DNA of 64,000 nt, taken from positions 6,236,905-6,300,904 of the forward strand of contig NZ_CP036291.1 of the NCBI RefSeq assembly GCF_007750855.1, written 5' to 3'. Origin of the DNA: Pirellulimonas nuda. Lineage in GTDB: Bacteria > Planctomycetota > Planctomycetia > Pirellulales > Lacipirellulaceae. The translations under genes were made by a program, and so were the position numbers. Below are positions 25,721 to 33,718 of this stretch, piece by piece. The notes under the pieces are model-generated. The model saw nothing but the letters and a program-made list of their open reading frames with translations, had not been told where the DNA came from and did no database searches. Within the stretch, counting starts at the first letter, position 1. Every line of letters starts with the position of its first letter.

Positions 25721-27328
25721 TTAAGCAACTGGGCTTGCGCCGGCCTGCGTGCCCGCCACAACCTGCGTGACTGCGCCATCGCGTTCGACGGCGCCGCGTT
25801 GGCTATCGACCGTCGTATCATCCGTGTCGGGAGCTTGGGCGCCGGGGAGCGGCCCCCGGATCTCGCGGATGCGGTCCTCGATGGGCTCCAAGAAATCGAG
25901 CACCTGGGCGATGTGCACCGCCGTAGAAAGCCCGTCGTTGGGAGAAACGCCCGACAGCTCGATCGAACCCACGGTCGCCCCGTCAACAAGCAGGGGGTAG
26001 TTGAGCCGCCATACTTCCGAGGCTTCGGCGGGCTTCTGCTGCGACTCCCAGTTCGCGAAGTAGGCCTCGTGCAGCCTGGGGACGCTGATCGAGAACTTGA
26101 GCCGCGTCAGGTGGTACCGGTCGGTCGATTCGACCATCGCGTCCCACAGTTCATCCCAAGGCAGCGACCCCTGCAGCCGCACCGAACGCGCCTTGCCTTG
26201 CACTTGCTTGCTTTGGGTCAGGCTGCGGGCGGAGCGGTGGAAGCGCTCCTTGAGCAGCGCGAACTCGATGTGCCCGAACGTCTCGGTGAAGACGAGGAAG
26301 GTCATCACGAACAGCACGGTCGCCAGCGCGATCCACTCTCTTTGGTACACAAAGCTCATCACCGCCCCGAGGCAGGTCATGGCGCAGACCAACGCGATGA
26401 ACATCGACGCCTGCCGCACGGACCAGCCACGCACCAGCAGCGAGTGGTGGAAGTGGCCGCGGTCGGCGGCAAAGATGCTGCGTCCGGTGAGCTTGCGTCG
26501 CAGGATCGCCGCGAAGGAATCGAGGATCGGCACGGACCAAACGGTCAGCGGCACCGCTAGGGCGACGGCGGCCGAGCCCTTGGTGGAAGAGCGGATCGCA
26601 ACCGCCCCGATAATCAGGCCGATCAGCATGCTCCCGGCGTCGCCCAGGTAGATCGACGCGGGGTTGAAGTTGTACCGCAGGAAGCCCAGCAGCGCGCCGG
26701 CCAGGGCGAGCATGATGATCGCTTCCGACTTGTTCCCAAGCCAGATGTTGATCGCGGCCAACGACGCGCACAGCACAAAGCCGATGCTAGACGCCAGCCC
26801 GTCGATGCCGTCCATCAGGTTGATCGCGTTGGTCGAACCAACCAACCAGAAGAACGTGAAAGGAATCGCGGCCCAACCCAGGTTCACGCGCCAGCCGAAG
26901 ACGACAAAGTCGTCGATCCGCAATCCGGCAAACACCAGCAGGGCGACGATGCCGATCTGGCCGATCAGCTTGTAGCGCCCGCGCAGCTCGGTCTTATCAT
27001 CCAACACGCCGAGCGCGACGACGCCGACCGCCGCCGCGAGCAGGCTCACCAAGAAAGCGACCGCCGCGTGACTGCCGAAGCGCAGGATGTCCTGCGAGTA
27101 GGCGAACGCTCCGACCGACGTGATGGCCAGCACCATCGCCAACACCACCGCGACTCCGCCCCCGAGGGCGACCGCGGACTTCTGGATCTTCCGGTGCGCG
27201 TCGGGCGCGTCGACCAAGCCATACCGGCGGCAGACCGACCGAACCAACGGCGTCAACGCAAGCGCCCCGCCGAACGAGACGATCGCGGCAAGGGCGTAAC
27301 AGATGTAAAGCGGCTCTAGGTTCAACAA
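25721..27328 (-). CDS. Undecaprenyl-phosphate sugar-1-phosphate transferase (WecA/MraY family) with C-terminal extension
   Basis: The 535-residue integral membrane protein transfers a sugar-1-phosphate, usually GlcNAc, to undecaprenyl phosphate to start a surface polymer. The signature motifs are all present: GVLDDKTELRGRYKLIGQ, NAINLMDGIDGLAS, YLGDAGSML and DRGHFHHSLL. WecA homologues are usually about 350 residues; here a soluble extension of about 170 residues follows the last membrane segment, of unknown function. It probably primes the fucose-containing polymer of this locus. Confidence 0.9.
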   Translation of the reverse strand: MLNLEPLYICYALAAIVSFGGALALTPLVRSVCRRYGLVDAPDAHRKIQKSAVALGGGVAVVLAMVLAITSVGAFAYSQDILRFGSHAAVAFLVSLLAAAVGVVALGVLDDKTELRGRYKLIGQIGIVALLVFAGLRIDDFVVFGWRVNLGWAAIPFTFFWLVGSTNAINLMDGIDGLASSIGFVLCASLAAINIWLGNKSEAIIMLALAGALLGFLRYNFNPASIYLGDAGSMLIGLIIGAVAIRSSTKGSAAVALAVPLTVWSVPILDSFAAILRRKLTGRSIFAADRGHFHHSLLVRGWSVRQASMFIALVCAMTCLGAVMSFVYQREWIALATVLFVMTFLVFTETFGHIEFALLKERFHRSARSLTQSKQVQGKARSVRLQGSLPWDELWDAMVESTDRYHLTRLKFSISVPRLHEAYFANWESQQKPAEASEVWRLNYPLLVDGATVGSIELSGVSPNDGLSTAVHIAQVLDFLEPIEDRIREIRGPLPGAQAPDTDDTTVDSQRGAVERDGAVTQVVAGTQAGASPVA

Positions 27329-27679
27329 TCGGACCGCGGGTAGGCGTCGGAAGTGGCCACTCCAATGCGGCCGCGAGACTCTACAGCAACCGCGGCGCCA
27401 CCGGCGTCCAGTCGCTATGACATCCGTCCAGCGAAGAGTAGAATCGCAACTCTTCTACTTTCAGCCTAAGCCCTTGCAAAGCAACAACTTAAGGCTCCCC
27501 TCGTTACTTAAATCGTAACTGAGCACGCGCTTTTGGTCAACGATCGGATGGGGCAGCTTACGCCTTCTCTTCGGCCCCAGGGCTACAACTGGTGTTGCAA
27601 TCCTTACGATCGGAGTTGCCAGCGTCGGACAGTGTTGCCCATGGGCATCATGGCGAAGGCGCCGTGATGCGCGCCGGCA
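27329..27679. other. 351-base intergenic region between wecA-like and acetyltransferase genes
   Basis: The segment 27470-27550 is clearly more A/T-rich than the surroundings (cttgcaaagcaacaacttaa, acttaaatcgtaactgag) and is a plausible promoter zone for the wecA-like gene on the minus strand. A 7-bp hairpin, gtgatgcgcgccggcatcac, begins at 27664 just past the acetyltransferase stop. No open frame looks coding. Confidence 0.45.
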
Positions 27680-28297
27680 TCACGTGGCCGGCTGCTCGCG
27701 GTCTCGCACCTTCCGCGCAGGGTTGCCGGCCACGATCACCCCCGGGGGCACGTCGCTCGTCACCACACTGCAGGCCGCAACCAGGGCGTTGCGTCCGATC
27801 GAGACCCCCGGCAGCAGCGTTGCCCGGGCCGCTACCCAGGCGCCCGACCCAACGCGGATCGCTTGCGGCGTAAGATCGAACGAAGGACGGCGATGGTCGT
27901 GGCTGCCGGTACAGAAGTACACGCCCTGCGAAACGCAGACGTGGCTGCCGATCTCTACCTCGACGATGTTGTCGATCCACACCCCCTGCCCGACCCATAC
28001 GTGGTCGCCCACCGAGAGCCGCCAGGGGTGCTTGATCCGCACGTTCGGCTTGATGACGACGCCGCGGCCGATCTTGGCGCCGAACCTGCGCAGCACCCAG
28101 GGTTTAACCCTACCAAGGACGAACCACCCCCCCTCGAACGCCACACAGCTAACCAAGATCCAGATCAGTCGGACCAACGCCCCGCGGCCCGGGTGGTAGT
28201 CCCCCACGGTGTAGGGCGCTAAGTCGACCCAGGCGCCGTCGCGTACTTCTGCTGGCGCCTCTGCGGCGGACGACGGGTTGGCTTCTGCGCTTGGCAC
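27680..28297 (-). CDS. WcaF-like O-acetyltransferase of the LbH (hexapeptide) family
   Basis: The 205-residue form starting at GTG 28297 is preferred because it brings VDLAPYTVGDYHPGRGALVR close to the N-terminus, as in WcaF proteins. A GTG at 28429 would overlap the upstream gene by about 60 bases. The C-terminal half is a left-handed beta helix (KIGRGVVIKPNVRIKHPW, IGSHVCVSQGVYFC, TGSHDHR, VPPGVIVAGNPARKV) with the conserved His in GSHDH. It transfers acetyl from acetyl-CoA to a surface sugar and fits the polysaccharide locus. It may share a transcript with the SRPBCC gene upstream. Confidence 0.8.
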   Translation of the reverse strand: MPSAEANPSSAAEAPAEVRDGAWVDLAPYTVGDYHPGRGALVRLIWILVSCVAFEGGWFVLGRVKPWVLRRFGAKIGRGVVIKPNVRIKHPWRLSVGDHVWVGQGVWIDNIVEVEIGSHVCVSQGVYFCTGSHDHRRPSFDLTPQAIRVGSGAWVAARATLLPGVSIGRNALVAACSVVTSDVPPGVIVAGNPARKVRDREQPAT

Positions 28298-28367
28298 GGG
28301 ATCCCGCGGGGTTGGGGCTACTTCCCAGCGTAGACGCTGCCCGATCGCGGCGCGAAGTAGCGGCGGG

Positions 28368-28970
28368 TCAAACCTCGCCGCCGGTGGCTGATCGCGGTCC
28401 GCCTGTGACAGATGGGCCGGTTGCGCCACCCTGAAACACGCGAGTGAGCGCCTTGTGCCGATAGGCGAAGATCTTCCGCAGGTCCGGCAGCACCAGCGGT
28501 TGGTGCACGAGCCACCCCAGCGGGACGCCGTAACGCACGCGGTCGACCACCCGCGTCGCGTCTCCGACCGACTCGAACGTGTGCAGGTGGATCCAGTACC
28601 GGTAGGGCCCGCGGCGTTGCTCGTCAACGAACATGCGCTCCGGCTCCCACTGGGTGATCTCAGACCGCCAACGGAACGGGAGTCCGTGCAGCCGTAGGCG
28701 GTAGTCGATCAACAACCCGCGACGCATCGAGATCGGCCCAGGGGTGAGCACCTTGAATCGCAGCAGCGGGGGGGTGAGCGTCTCGAGGTTCAGGGCGTCC
28801 GCGAAATAGGCGAACACCTCGCCAATAGGACGGCTCACCAAGCACTCGGCCTCGAGCAGATATCCGCCCGCTCGTTCGGGGTCGTTCGAGAATCTCAGCA
28901 CGCCGGCGTTCCTCCACGGGATGGTAGGAATCCCCTGCGGTTTGGATAGTCCGACGCCCCCGCGCGGCAC
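28368..28970 (-). CDS. SRPBCC (START-like) ligand-binding protein
   Basis: The GTG at 28970 gives 200 residues; a GTG at 28901 (before LRFSNDPE) is equally plausible. The core matches the SRPBCC/cyclase-dehydrase type: LEAECLVSRPIGEVFAYFAD, LNLETLTPPLLRF, MRRGLLIDYRLRLHGLPFRW, WIHLHTFESVGDATRVVDRV. Such proteins form a helix-grip cavity for hydrophobic ligands. No catalytic motif is evident. The C-terminal 20 residues are low-complexity. It lies upstream of the WcaF-like gene on the same strand. Confidence 0.72.
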   Translation of the reverse strand: MPRGGVGLSKPQGIPTIPWRNAGVLRFSNDPERAGGYLLEAECLVSRPIGEVFAYFADALNLETLTPPLLRFKVLTPGPISMRRGLLIDYRLRLHGLPFRWRSEITQWEPERMFVDEQRRGPYRYWIHLHTFESVGDATRVVDRVRYGVPLGWLVHQPLVLPDLRKIFAYRHKALTRVFQGGATGPSVTGGPRSATGGEV

Positions 28971-28994
28971 GGCCCCGTTGTGAGCCCCCGCGCC

Positions 28995-29035
28995 AAAAAA
29001 AATACCGGCCGGCGGATTGCTCCGCCGGCCGGTAT
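28995..29035 (-). terminator. Rho-independent terminator of the thioredoxin-fold gene
   Basis: On the minus strand, a perfect 15-bp stem (29021-29035 with 29002-29016, loop of four bases) is followed by eight T residues (28995-29002 read as A on the plus strand). It lies 28 bases past the stop codon at 29063. This is the clearest intrinsic terminator in the window. Confidence 0.9.
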
Positions 29036-29062
29036 CTGGGTCACAAAATCACGACGCGGCTA

Positions 29063-29620
29063 CTAGTAGCCGCGGTTCTGGCAGCTCGGGCAATAGCCGG
29101 GGGTCTGGTAGACCGGCGTCCCGTAGTTCGGAGTCGCGTTGAACGACGCCGGAGTGGCGGTCTGCTCGCTCACGACCGGCTTAGCGACGGTGTGGGCTAC
29201 CGCACGCTCGCCCGCCTGGTGGCTGGCCAGCATCGCGTCCCACGACTCACCGGCCATCGTCCCCGATTGGCGGTGCAAGACCACCTTTCCCGACTTGTCG
29301 ATCACGGCGACAAACGGGAACGCATCGGCGCCGAAGGCCTTGGCGACTTCCTGGCCGTACTCGGTCGTCACGTCGATGTGGCACAGCTCATACTTCATCA
29401 ACAGGCTGAGCCGATTCGCTGAGGCGGCGGCGCCGTCCAGCAACTTCGGGTCAAGCCGACCGGCGTCTGCCGAGGGCTTGTCCAGCACAACCAGCAGAGG
29501 ACGGGCCTCTTCGGTCCGCGTTTGCTTCAGGGCCTTGCCGTAGTCGGCTTCCCACTTCACAGAGGGGCTCGAAGCGGCCAACAGAGCGGACAGGGCAACT
29601 AGCGCGAAACTCGACGGCAT
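29063..29620 (-). CDS. Exported thioredoxin-fold protein with a C-terminal CPSC motif
   Basis: The ATG at 29620 follows aaggagattgcg, a strong ribosome-binding site. The 185-residue protein has a signal peptide (MPSSFALVALSALLAASS), then a thioredoxin-like domain (ARPLLVVLDKP, YELCHIDVTTEYGQEVAKAFG, AFPFVAVIDKSGKVV). The usual CxxC is missing at its normal position. Instead the last residues carry YCPSCQNRGY, a possible redox or metal pair on a flexible tail. A well-formed terminator follows, so it appears to be transcribed alone. Confidence 0.78.
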   Translation of the reverse strand: MPSSFALVALSALLAASSPSVKWEADYGKALKQTRTEEARPLLVVLDKPSADAGRLDPKLLDGAAASANRLSLLMKYELCHIDVTTEYGQEVAKAFGADAFPFVAVIDKSGKVVLHRQSGTMAGESWDAMLASHQAGERAVAHTVAKPVVSEQTATPASFNATPNYGTPVYQTPGYCPSCQNRGY

Positions 29621-30178
29621 CGCAATCTCCTTGTTTCGTTCTCTCCGTGCCCAGCATCGCTACGCAAACGCGTATTCCACGTCGCCGGCAAGCGGCGCAG
29701 CACTGCGATGGGTAAAGAGAGAACTCTCGTTGATTGGGCGGCACGCCAAAGGTTTTGTTGACCACTCGCATGAGCGGCCGCGTGCTTAGCCCGGGATGGA
29801 GGTGGGTCGCTTACCGGCAGGACCAACAGTCCGAGGAGTCAACGTCAGTGGAGTCAAGATCAAAATCTGCAACTGATTGGCGATGGCAAAGGCTACCGGA
29901 TGAGAAGACCCTAACAAGGGGGTAAGTGCCGCAAACCTGGCGAACGGTGCCGGCGCCACGGCGCGTCGCGGCGGCAATCGGTGCAAGCGGTCGGGCTCCG
30001 GCGCGGGGCTAAGCCCTTTCGGAATAAGCCCTTAGTTCGGCCGCGGGAAGGCCGTGGAAGAAGCGCTAGCGGATCGAAACGCAGAGAACTTTTTTTTCGT
30101 TCTGTGGCCCGGGTAGCGGCCCAAGGAGTAAAGATGGGTCGAATGGGAAGACATTGCCGCGCAGGTCTGTGGCCCGAA
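29621..30178. other. 558-base intergenic region
   Basis: It lies between two minus-strand genes. Short frames in it have no ribosome-binding site or conserved look. Visible structure is limited to a T-run flanked by gagaac and gttctg near 30081-30105, and small palindromes (gcggccgcgg-like words near 30040). The promoter of the thioredoxin-fold gene should lie in its first 150 bases, but none is recognisable. Confidence 0.4.
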
Positions 30179-31315
30179 CTAAGCAGACCCCAAGGTGAGC
30201 ACCACGCTCTCGCGCACCCCCTGCCGGAGGATCGTTAGCTCCACTTGATCGCCGGGCTGATGGGCGTCCATGGCCGCGACGAAATCCGAGACGCTGGGCG
30301 TGGGTCGGTTGTCGACAGCCAAGATGTAGTCCGCGTAAGCGCGGTCTTCCGTGACGTCCTTGTACAGCAGGTTCCCTTCTCGACGCAGCTTCTCCACCAC
30401 GCGGAATCCGCGTAGCCCGGCCCGTTCGGCGGGGCCCCCTTTGCTCACACGCGCCACCTTGAGCCCCTCCTGGGTTTCCATCAGCGTGACGATGCCGTGG
30501 TAGGGGCGGACCACGTGGCCCTGGCTAATGAGTTCCGGCACGTAGCGGCGTAGGCGGTCGACCGGGATCGCGAACCCGACGCCCGTGTTCTGCCCGGTCT
30601 TGGTGGCGATGGCCACATTCATGCCGATCATCCGGGCGCCGGAATCGAGCAGCGGGCCGCCGGAGTTGCCGGGGTTCATCGCCGCGTCGGTCTGGATCAT
30701 CGCGGTCATCGCACGCCCCCCCACGCGGCTGGGGAGGGAGCGGTTGAGGCTCGAGACGATGCCCACGGTGAGGGTGCCCTCTAGCCCGAACGGGTTGCCG
30801 ACCGCGTACGCCTTCTGCCCTACCCGCAACGTGTCTGAACGCCCCATGGTGATCGGCGTGAGCGAGTCGGCGGGCGCCTCGACCTTCAGCACCGCAAGAT
30901 CGTACTCGGCGTCGGCCCCGATCAGCTTGGCCGGCAGCGTCTGCCCGGTGGCCAGCGTTACCTGGATCGCCTGCGCCCCGTCTACCACGTGGTAGTTGGT
31001 GAGGATGTGCCCCTTGCGGTCGATCACCGACCCTGACCCGCTCCCCTGACCTTCCACCGGGAGGCCGAAGACGCGGTCGTACTCTACCGTGCTGGTGTTG
31101 ATGTTCACCACGCTCTTGTTGGCGACCTCGTAGACGCGGGTGTTGGCCTGCTCTTCGGGGGTCAGCGTCACCGGCGCCGGGTCGACCGGCGCAGGCGCCA
31201 GGGCGGGGGCGGGCGTGCGTTGGCCGACGCTCATCGACACTCCTGCCAGCAGCGTCAGCGCGCACGCGCCGGCGATCGCCGACCCGCGGAATGTGAAAAT
31301 GGGGTGTCCGTTCAT
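30179..31315 (-). CDS. HtrA/Deg-family trypsin-like serine protease with PDZ domain
   Basis: The 378-residue protein has an N-terminal membrane anchor or signal peptide (AIAGACALTLLAGVSMSVG). The protease domain shows the complete triad: His in LTNYHVVDG, Asp in AEYDLAVLK, and Ser in NPGNSGGPLL, with AVGNPFG as the substrate-binding region. A PDZ domain follows (VSKGGPAERAGLRGF, ADYILAVDNRPTPSVSDF). It is predicted to degrade or refold damaged proteins in the periplasm. It has one PDZ domain, like DegS or plant Deg1 types, not two as in DegP. It appears monocistronic. Confidence 0.9.
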   Translation of the reverse strand: MNGHPIFTFRGSAIAGACALTLLAGVSMSVGQRTPAPALAPAPVDPAPVTLTPEEQANTRVYEVANKSVVNINTSTVEYDRVFGLPVEGQGSGSGSVIDRKGHILTNYHVVDGAQAIQVTLATGQTLPAKLIGADAEYDLAVLKVEAPADSLTPITMGRSDTLRVGQKAYAVGNPFGLEGTLTVGIVSSLNRSLPSRVGGRAMTAMIQTDAAMNPGNSGGPLLDSGARMIGMNVAIATKTGQNTGVGFAIPVDRLRRYVPELISQGHVVRPYHGIVTLMETQEGLKVARVSKGGPAERAGLRGFRVVEKLRREGNLLYKDVTEDRAYADYILAVDNRPTPSVSDFVAAMDAHQPGDQVELTILRQGVRESVVLTLGSA

Positions 31316-31477
31316 GGCTCTCCTCGTTCTGGCGGCGCGTGGTGGGCCGCCCTTGAGAAACAGGTCCTCGCAACAGCCATCCTACGGCGCGGGCCGCGGC
31401 CTTCCCGGACGCGACCCGGCGGCTGTTTCGGCCGTCGTGGGGCCTCGCCTATTGGTACGCGGCGGACTTTTCAGAGT

Positions 31478-33394
31478 TCACCGCACCAGCGGAAAAACCG
31501 CAGGAATCAGCAGCGTCGCCGCCGCGGCGATCACCAGCGCCAGCGGCAGGCCGACACGCAAGTAATCGCGCGGCTGGTAGCCGCCGGGGCCCATCACCAT
31601 CAGGTTGGTTTGATAACCGATCGGGGTGGCGAAGCTCAAGCTCGAAGCGATCGCCACGGCAATAATGAACGGCCGCGGGTCGATCCCCGCCGCCACCGCC
31701 ACGCCGATCGCCAGCGGCATCATGATGGTCGCCACCGCAATGTTGGTGATCACCTCGGTCAGCAGCATCGAGGTGACGTAAACCGAGGCCAGCAGCAACC
31801 GCTGCACCAGCCACTCGGGGGCGTCGAGCTGGGCGACCCCGCTCACCAGCGACCCGGCGATCCAATCGGCAGCGCCGCTGGCGCTTAGCGCGTTGCCCAC
31901 CCCCACCGCGGCGGCGATGGTGATCAGCACCTGCAGGTCGATCGCCTGGCGCGCCTGCGACGTGGTCAGGCAGCGCGAAGCAATCATCGCCAGCACGATG
32001 AGGATCGCGATCACCGGCTGGGGCTTGCCGGACAGCACGTGCCCCCAGGCGGCGCCGTCGCCCCCGAACAGCGTCGCGGCGATCAGCCAAGCGATCAGCA
32101 GCACGAACAGGCCCAACGCAGCGAGCGCCCGGTCGTGCCGACGGGCCGACGAGCCGTCCAGCCCGCTCACCAGGTAGAAGTCGCGGTTGTTCCGGTGCGT
32201 CTCGACGAAGCCGGGCCCCGCCTGCAGCAGCAGCGTGTCGCCGGGCTCGAGGCGGATGTCGCCGATCTTGTTGGTGAGCCGCTCGCCATTGCGATGGATC
32301 GCCACAATCGCCGCGTTGTAGCGCTGGCGGAAACTCGCCTCGCGCACCAACTGGCCAAGGATCGGCGACGTGCGTGAGAGCACCGCCTCGGCCAGCCGCC
32401 GCTTTGAGCGCTGCGCGGGGGCGACCTCGTACGTATGATCCGCCGCTGGCACGAGCCCCTGGATGCGTTCTAGGTCGGCGATGGTCTCAACGACGCCCGT
32501 GAACACCATCCGGTCGCGGGCCGCGATGCGGTCGGTCGGGGCGACGGGGGTGAGGATGTCTTGATCGCGGTCGATCTCGATGAGGAACAGCCCGGGGAGC
32601 TGCCGGAGCCCCGCTTCTTCGACCGTCTTGCCCACCAACGGGCAGCCGTCCAACACGATCATCTCTACCAGATACTCTCGGCGGCGGGCGCGTAGCCCGG
32701 CGACCGGTTCGCCTCGGTTGGGGAGCAGCTTCGGGGCGATCAGCAGCACGTAGCAGACGCCGAGCACGGCCAAGGGGGCCCCGACCCAGGTGATCTCGCC
32801 GAAACCGATCTCGCCGATCCGCGCCACGACCTCTTGGTCGTATCTGCCGGAGGCGACCTCGCGGGAGAGCTGGGCGTTGCAGACCAGGGTGGTGCTGGTG
32901 CCGATGACCGTGCAGACCCCCCCCAAGATGGTGAGGTAGCTCAGCGGGATCAGCATCCGCGAGGGGGAGACGTTCCGCCGCTGGCACCACTCCATCACCA
33001 CGGGGGCCAGCATGGCCACCAGCGGCGTGTTGAGCACCACCGAAGAAACCAGCGGGGTCACCAGGGCGAGCCGCCGCAGCGCAGAGCGTTCGTTGTCGGC
33101 CCCCCCCAGCAGCAGGGCCCCGATCCAGTCGAGAGCGCCCGTGGTGCGGAGTGCCGCCGAGGCGGCGAACAGGGCGCCGATCAAGATCACCGCGCCGGAC
33201 GAAAAACCGGCCAGGGCCTCGGTCGGGGTCACCACACCGGCGAGCGTGACCACCACCAGCCCGGCCAAGAAGAGCAAGTCGACCGGCACCGCGGCCCGGC
33301 GTTGCAGCCCGACAAAGATGCCCACGGTGACCGCGATCGCGAACCAAGCGTGCCAGCCGGGCGTGGCGGCGCCGATGAGGGCGAGAGGCGACAT
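31478..33394 (-). CDS. SLC13-family anion transporter with RCK-C domains
   Basis: The 638-residue polytopic membrane protein contains the divalent anion/sodium symporter repeats with the conserved short motifs LNTPLVAMLAPVVMEW, IGTSTTLVCN and, in the second half, TPIGYQTNLMVMGPGGY. Two TrkA-C-like (RCK-C) domains sit in the central cytoplasmic loop (LVEMIVLDGCPLVGKTVEEAG and YNAAIVAIHRNGERLTNKIG). It likely transports sulfate, phosphate or a dicarboxylate; sequence alone does not decide which. It is divergent from the giant VWA gene. Confidence 0.88.
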   Translation of the reverse strand: MSPLALIGAATPGWHAWFAIAVTVGIFVGLQRRAAVPVDLLFLAGLVVVTLAGVVTPTEALAGFSSGAVILIGALFAASAALRTTGALDWIGALLLGGADNERSALRRLALVTPLVSSVVLNTPLVAMLAPVVMEWCQRRNVSPSRMLIPLSYLTILGGVCTVIGTSTTLVCNAQLSREVASGRYDQEVVARIGEIGFGEITWVGAPLAVLGVCYVLLIAPKLLPNRGEPVAGLRARRREYLVEMIVLDGCPLVGKTVEEAGLRQLPGLFLIEIDRDQDILTPVAPTDRIAARDRMVFTGVVETIADLERIQGLVPAADHTYEVAPAQRSKRRLAEAVLSRTSPILGQLVREASFRQRYNAAIVAIHRNGERLTNKIGDIRLEPGDTLLLQAGPGFVETHRNNRDFYLVSGLDGSSARRHDRALAALGLFVLLIAWLIAATLFGGDGAAWGHVLSGKPQPVIAILIVLAMIASRCLTTSQARQAIDLQVLITIAAAVGVGNALSASGAADWIAGSLVSGVAQLDAPEWLVQRLLLASVYVTSMLLTEVITNIAVATIMMPLAIGVAVAAGIDPRPFIIAVAIASSLSFATPIGYQTNLMVMGPGGYQPRDYLRVGLPLALVIAAAATLLIPAVFPLVR

Positions 33395-33718
33395 AGCAGC
33401 GGCAAAGCCTGGATTACGGTTCTATCGCGTCCCGCCCCGCTCGGTGGGGCGGAATACCCCCGCCCAGCGGGGACGAATCTCTGCCCAGCAGAAACGGCCC
33501 GACCGGCAGATTCGGGTGCTCCAAATTAGCGGAATCCGCTGGCGACGCCCCGCGGGCCCGAATAAACTGAGAGGGAATGGGCTAAATGCACAAGCCCTAA
33601 ACACTTCCGCCGATTCACGTCCGACGTTCTTCCACCGACATCTCCGTCGGGCCCCGGTGGCCCGCCGGGTCCCCGTTCCGCATCGTTCGCTTGCGTTTCA
33701 CGCACGGAGCTTTCCCCG
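33395..33718. other. 324-base divergent intergenic region
   Basis: It separates the SLC13 gene (minus) from the VWA gene (plus), so promoters for both should lie here. A relatively A/T-rich stretch (aataaactgagagggaatgg) sits near 33560. The ribosome-binding site acggag precedes the VWA gene start. No other feature is seen. Confidence 0.4.

Noticed and set aside
24833-26560. 575-codon plus-strand frame opposite fcl and the wecA-like gene
   Set aside because: It crosses two good genes and the gap between them, which a real gene would not; composition is typical of antisense GC frames.
29981-30238. 85-codon frame as a possible small gene
   Set aside because: It runs into the end of the HtrA gene on the other strand, has no ribosome-binding site and is Arg-rich.
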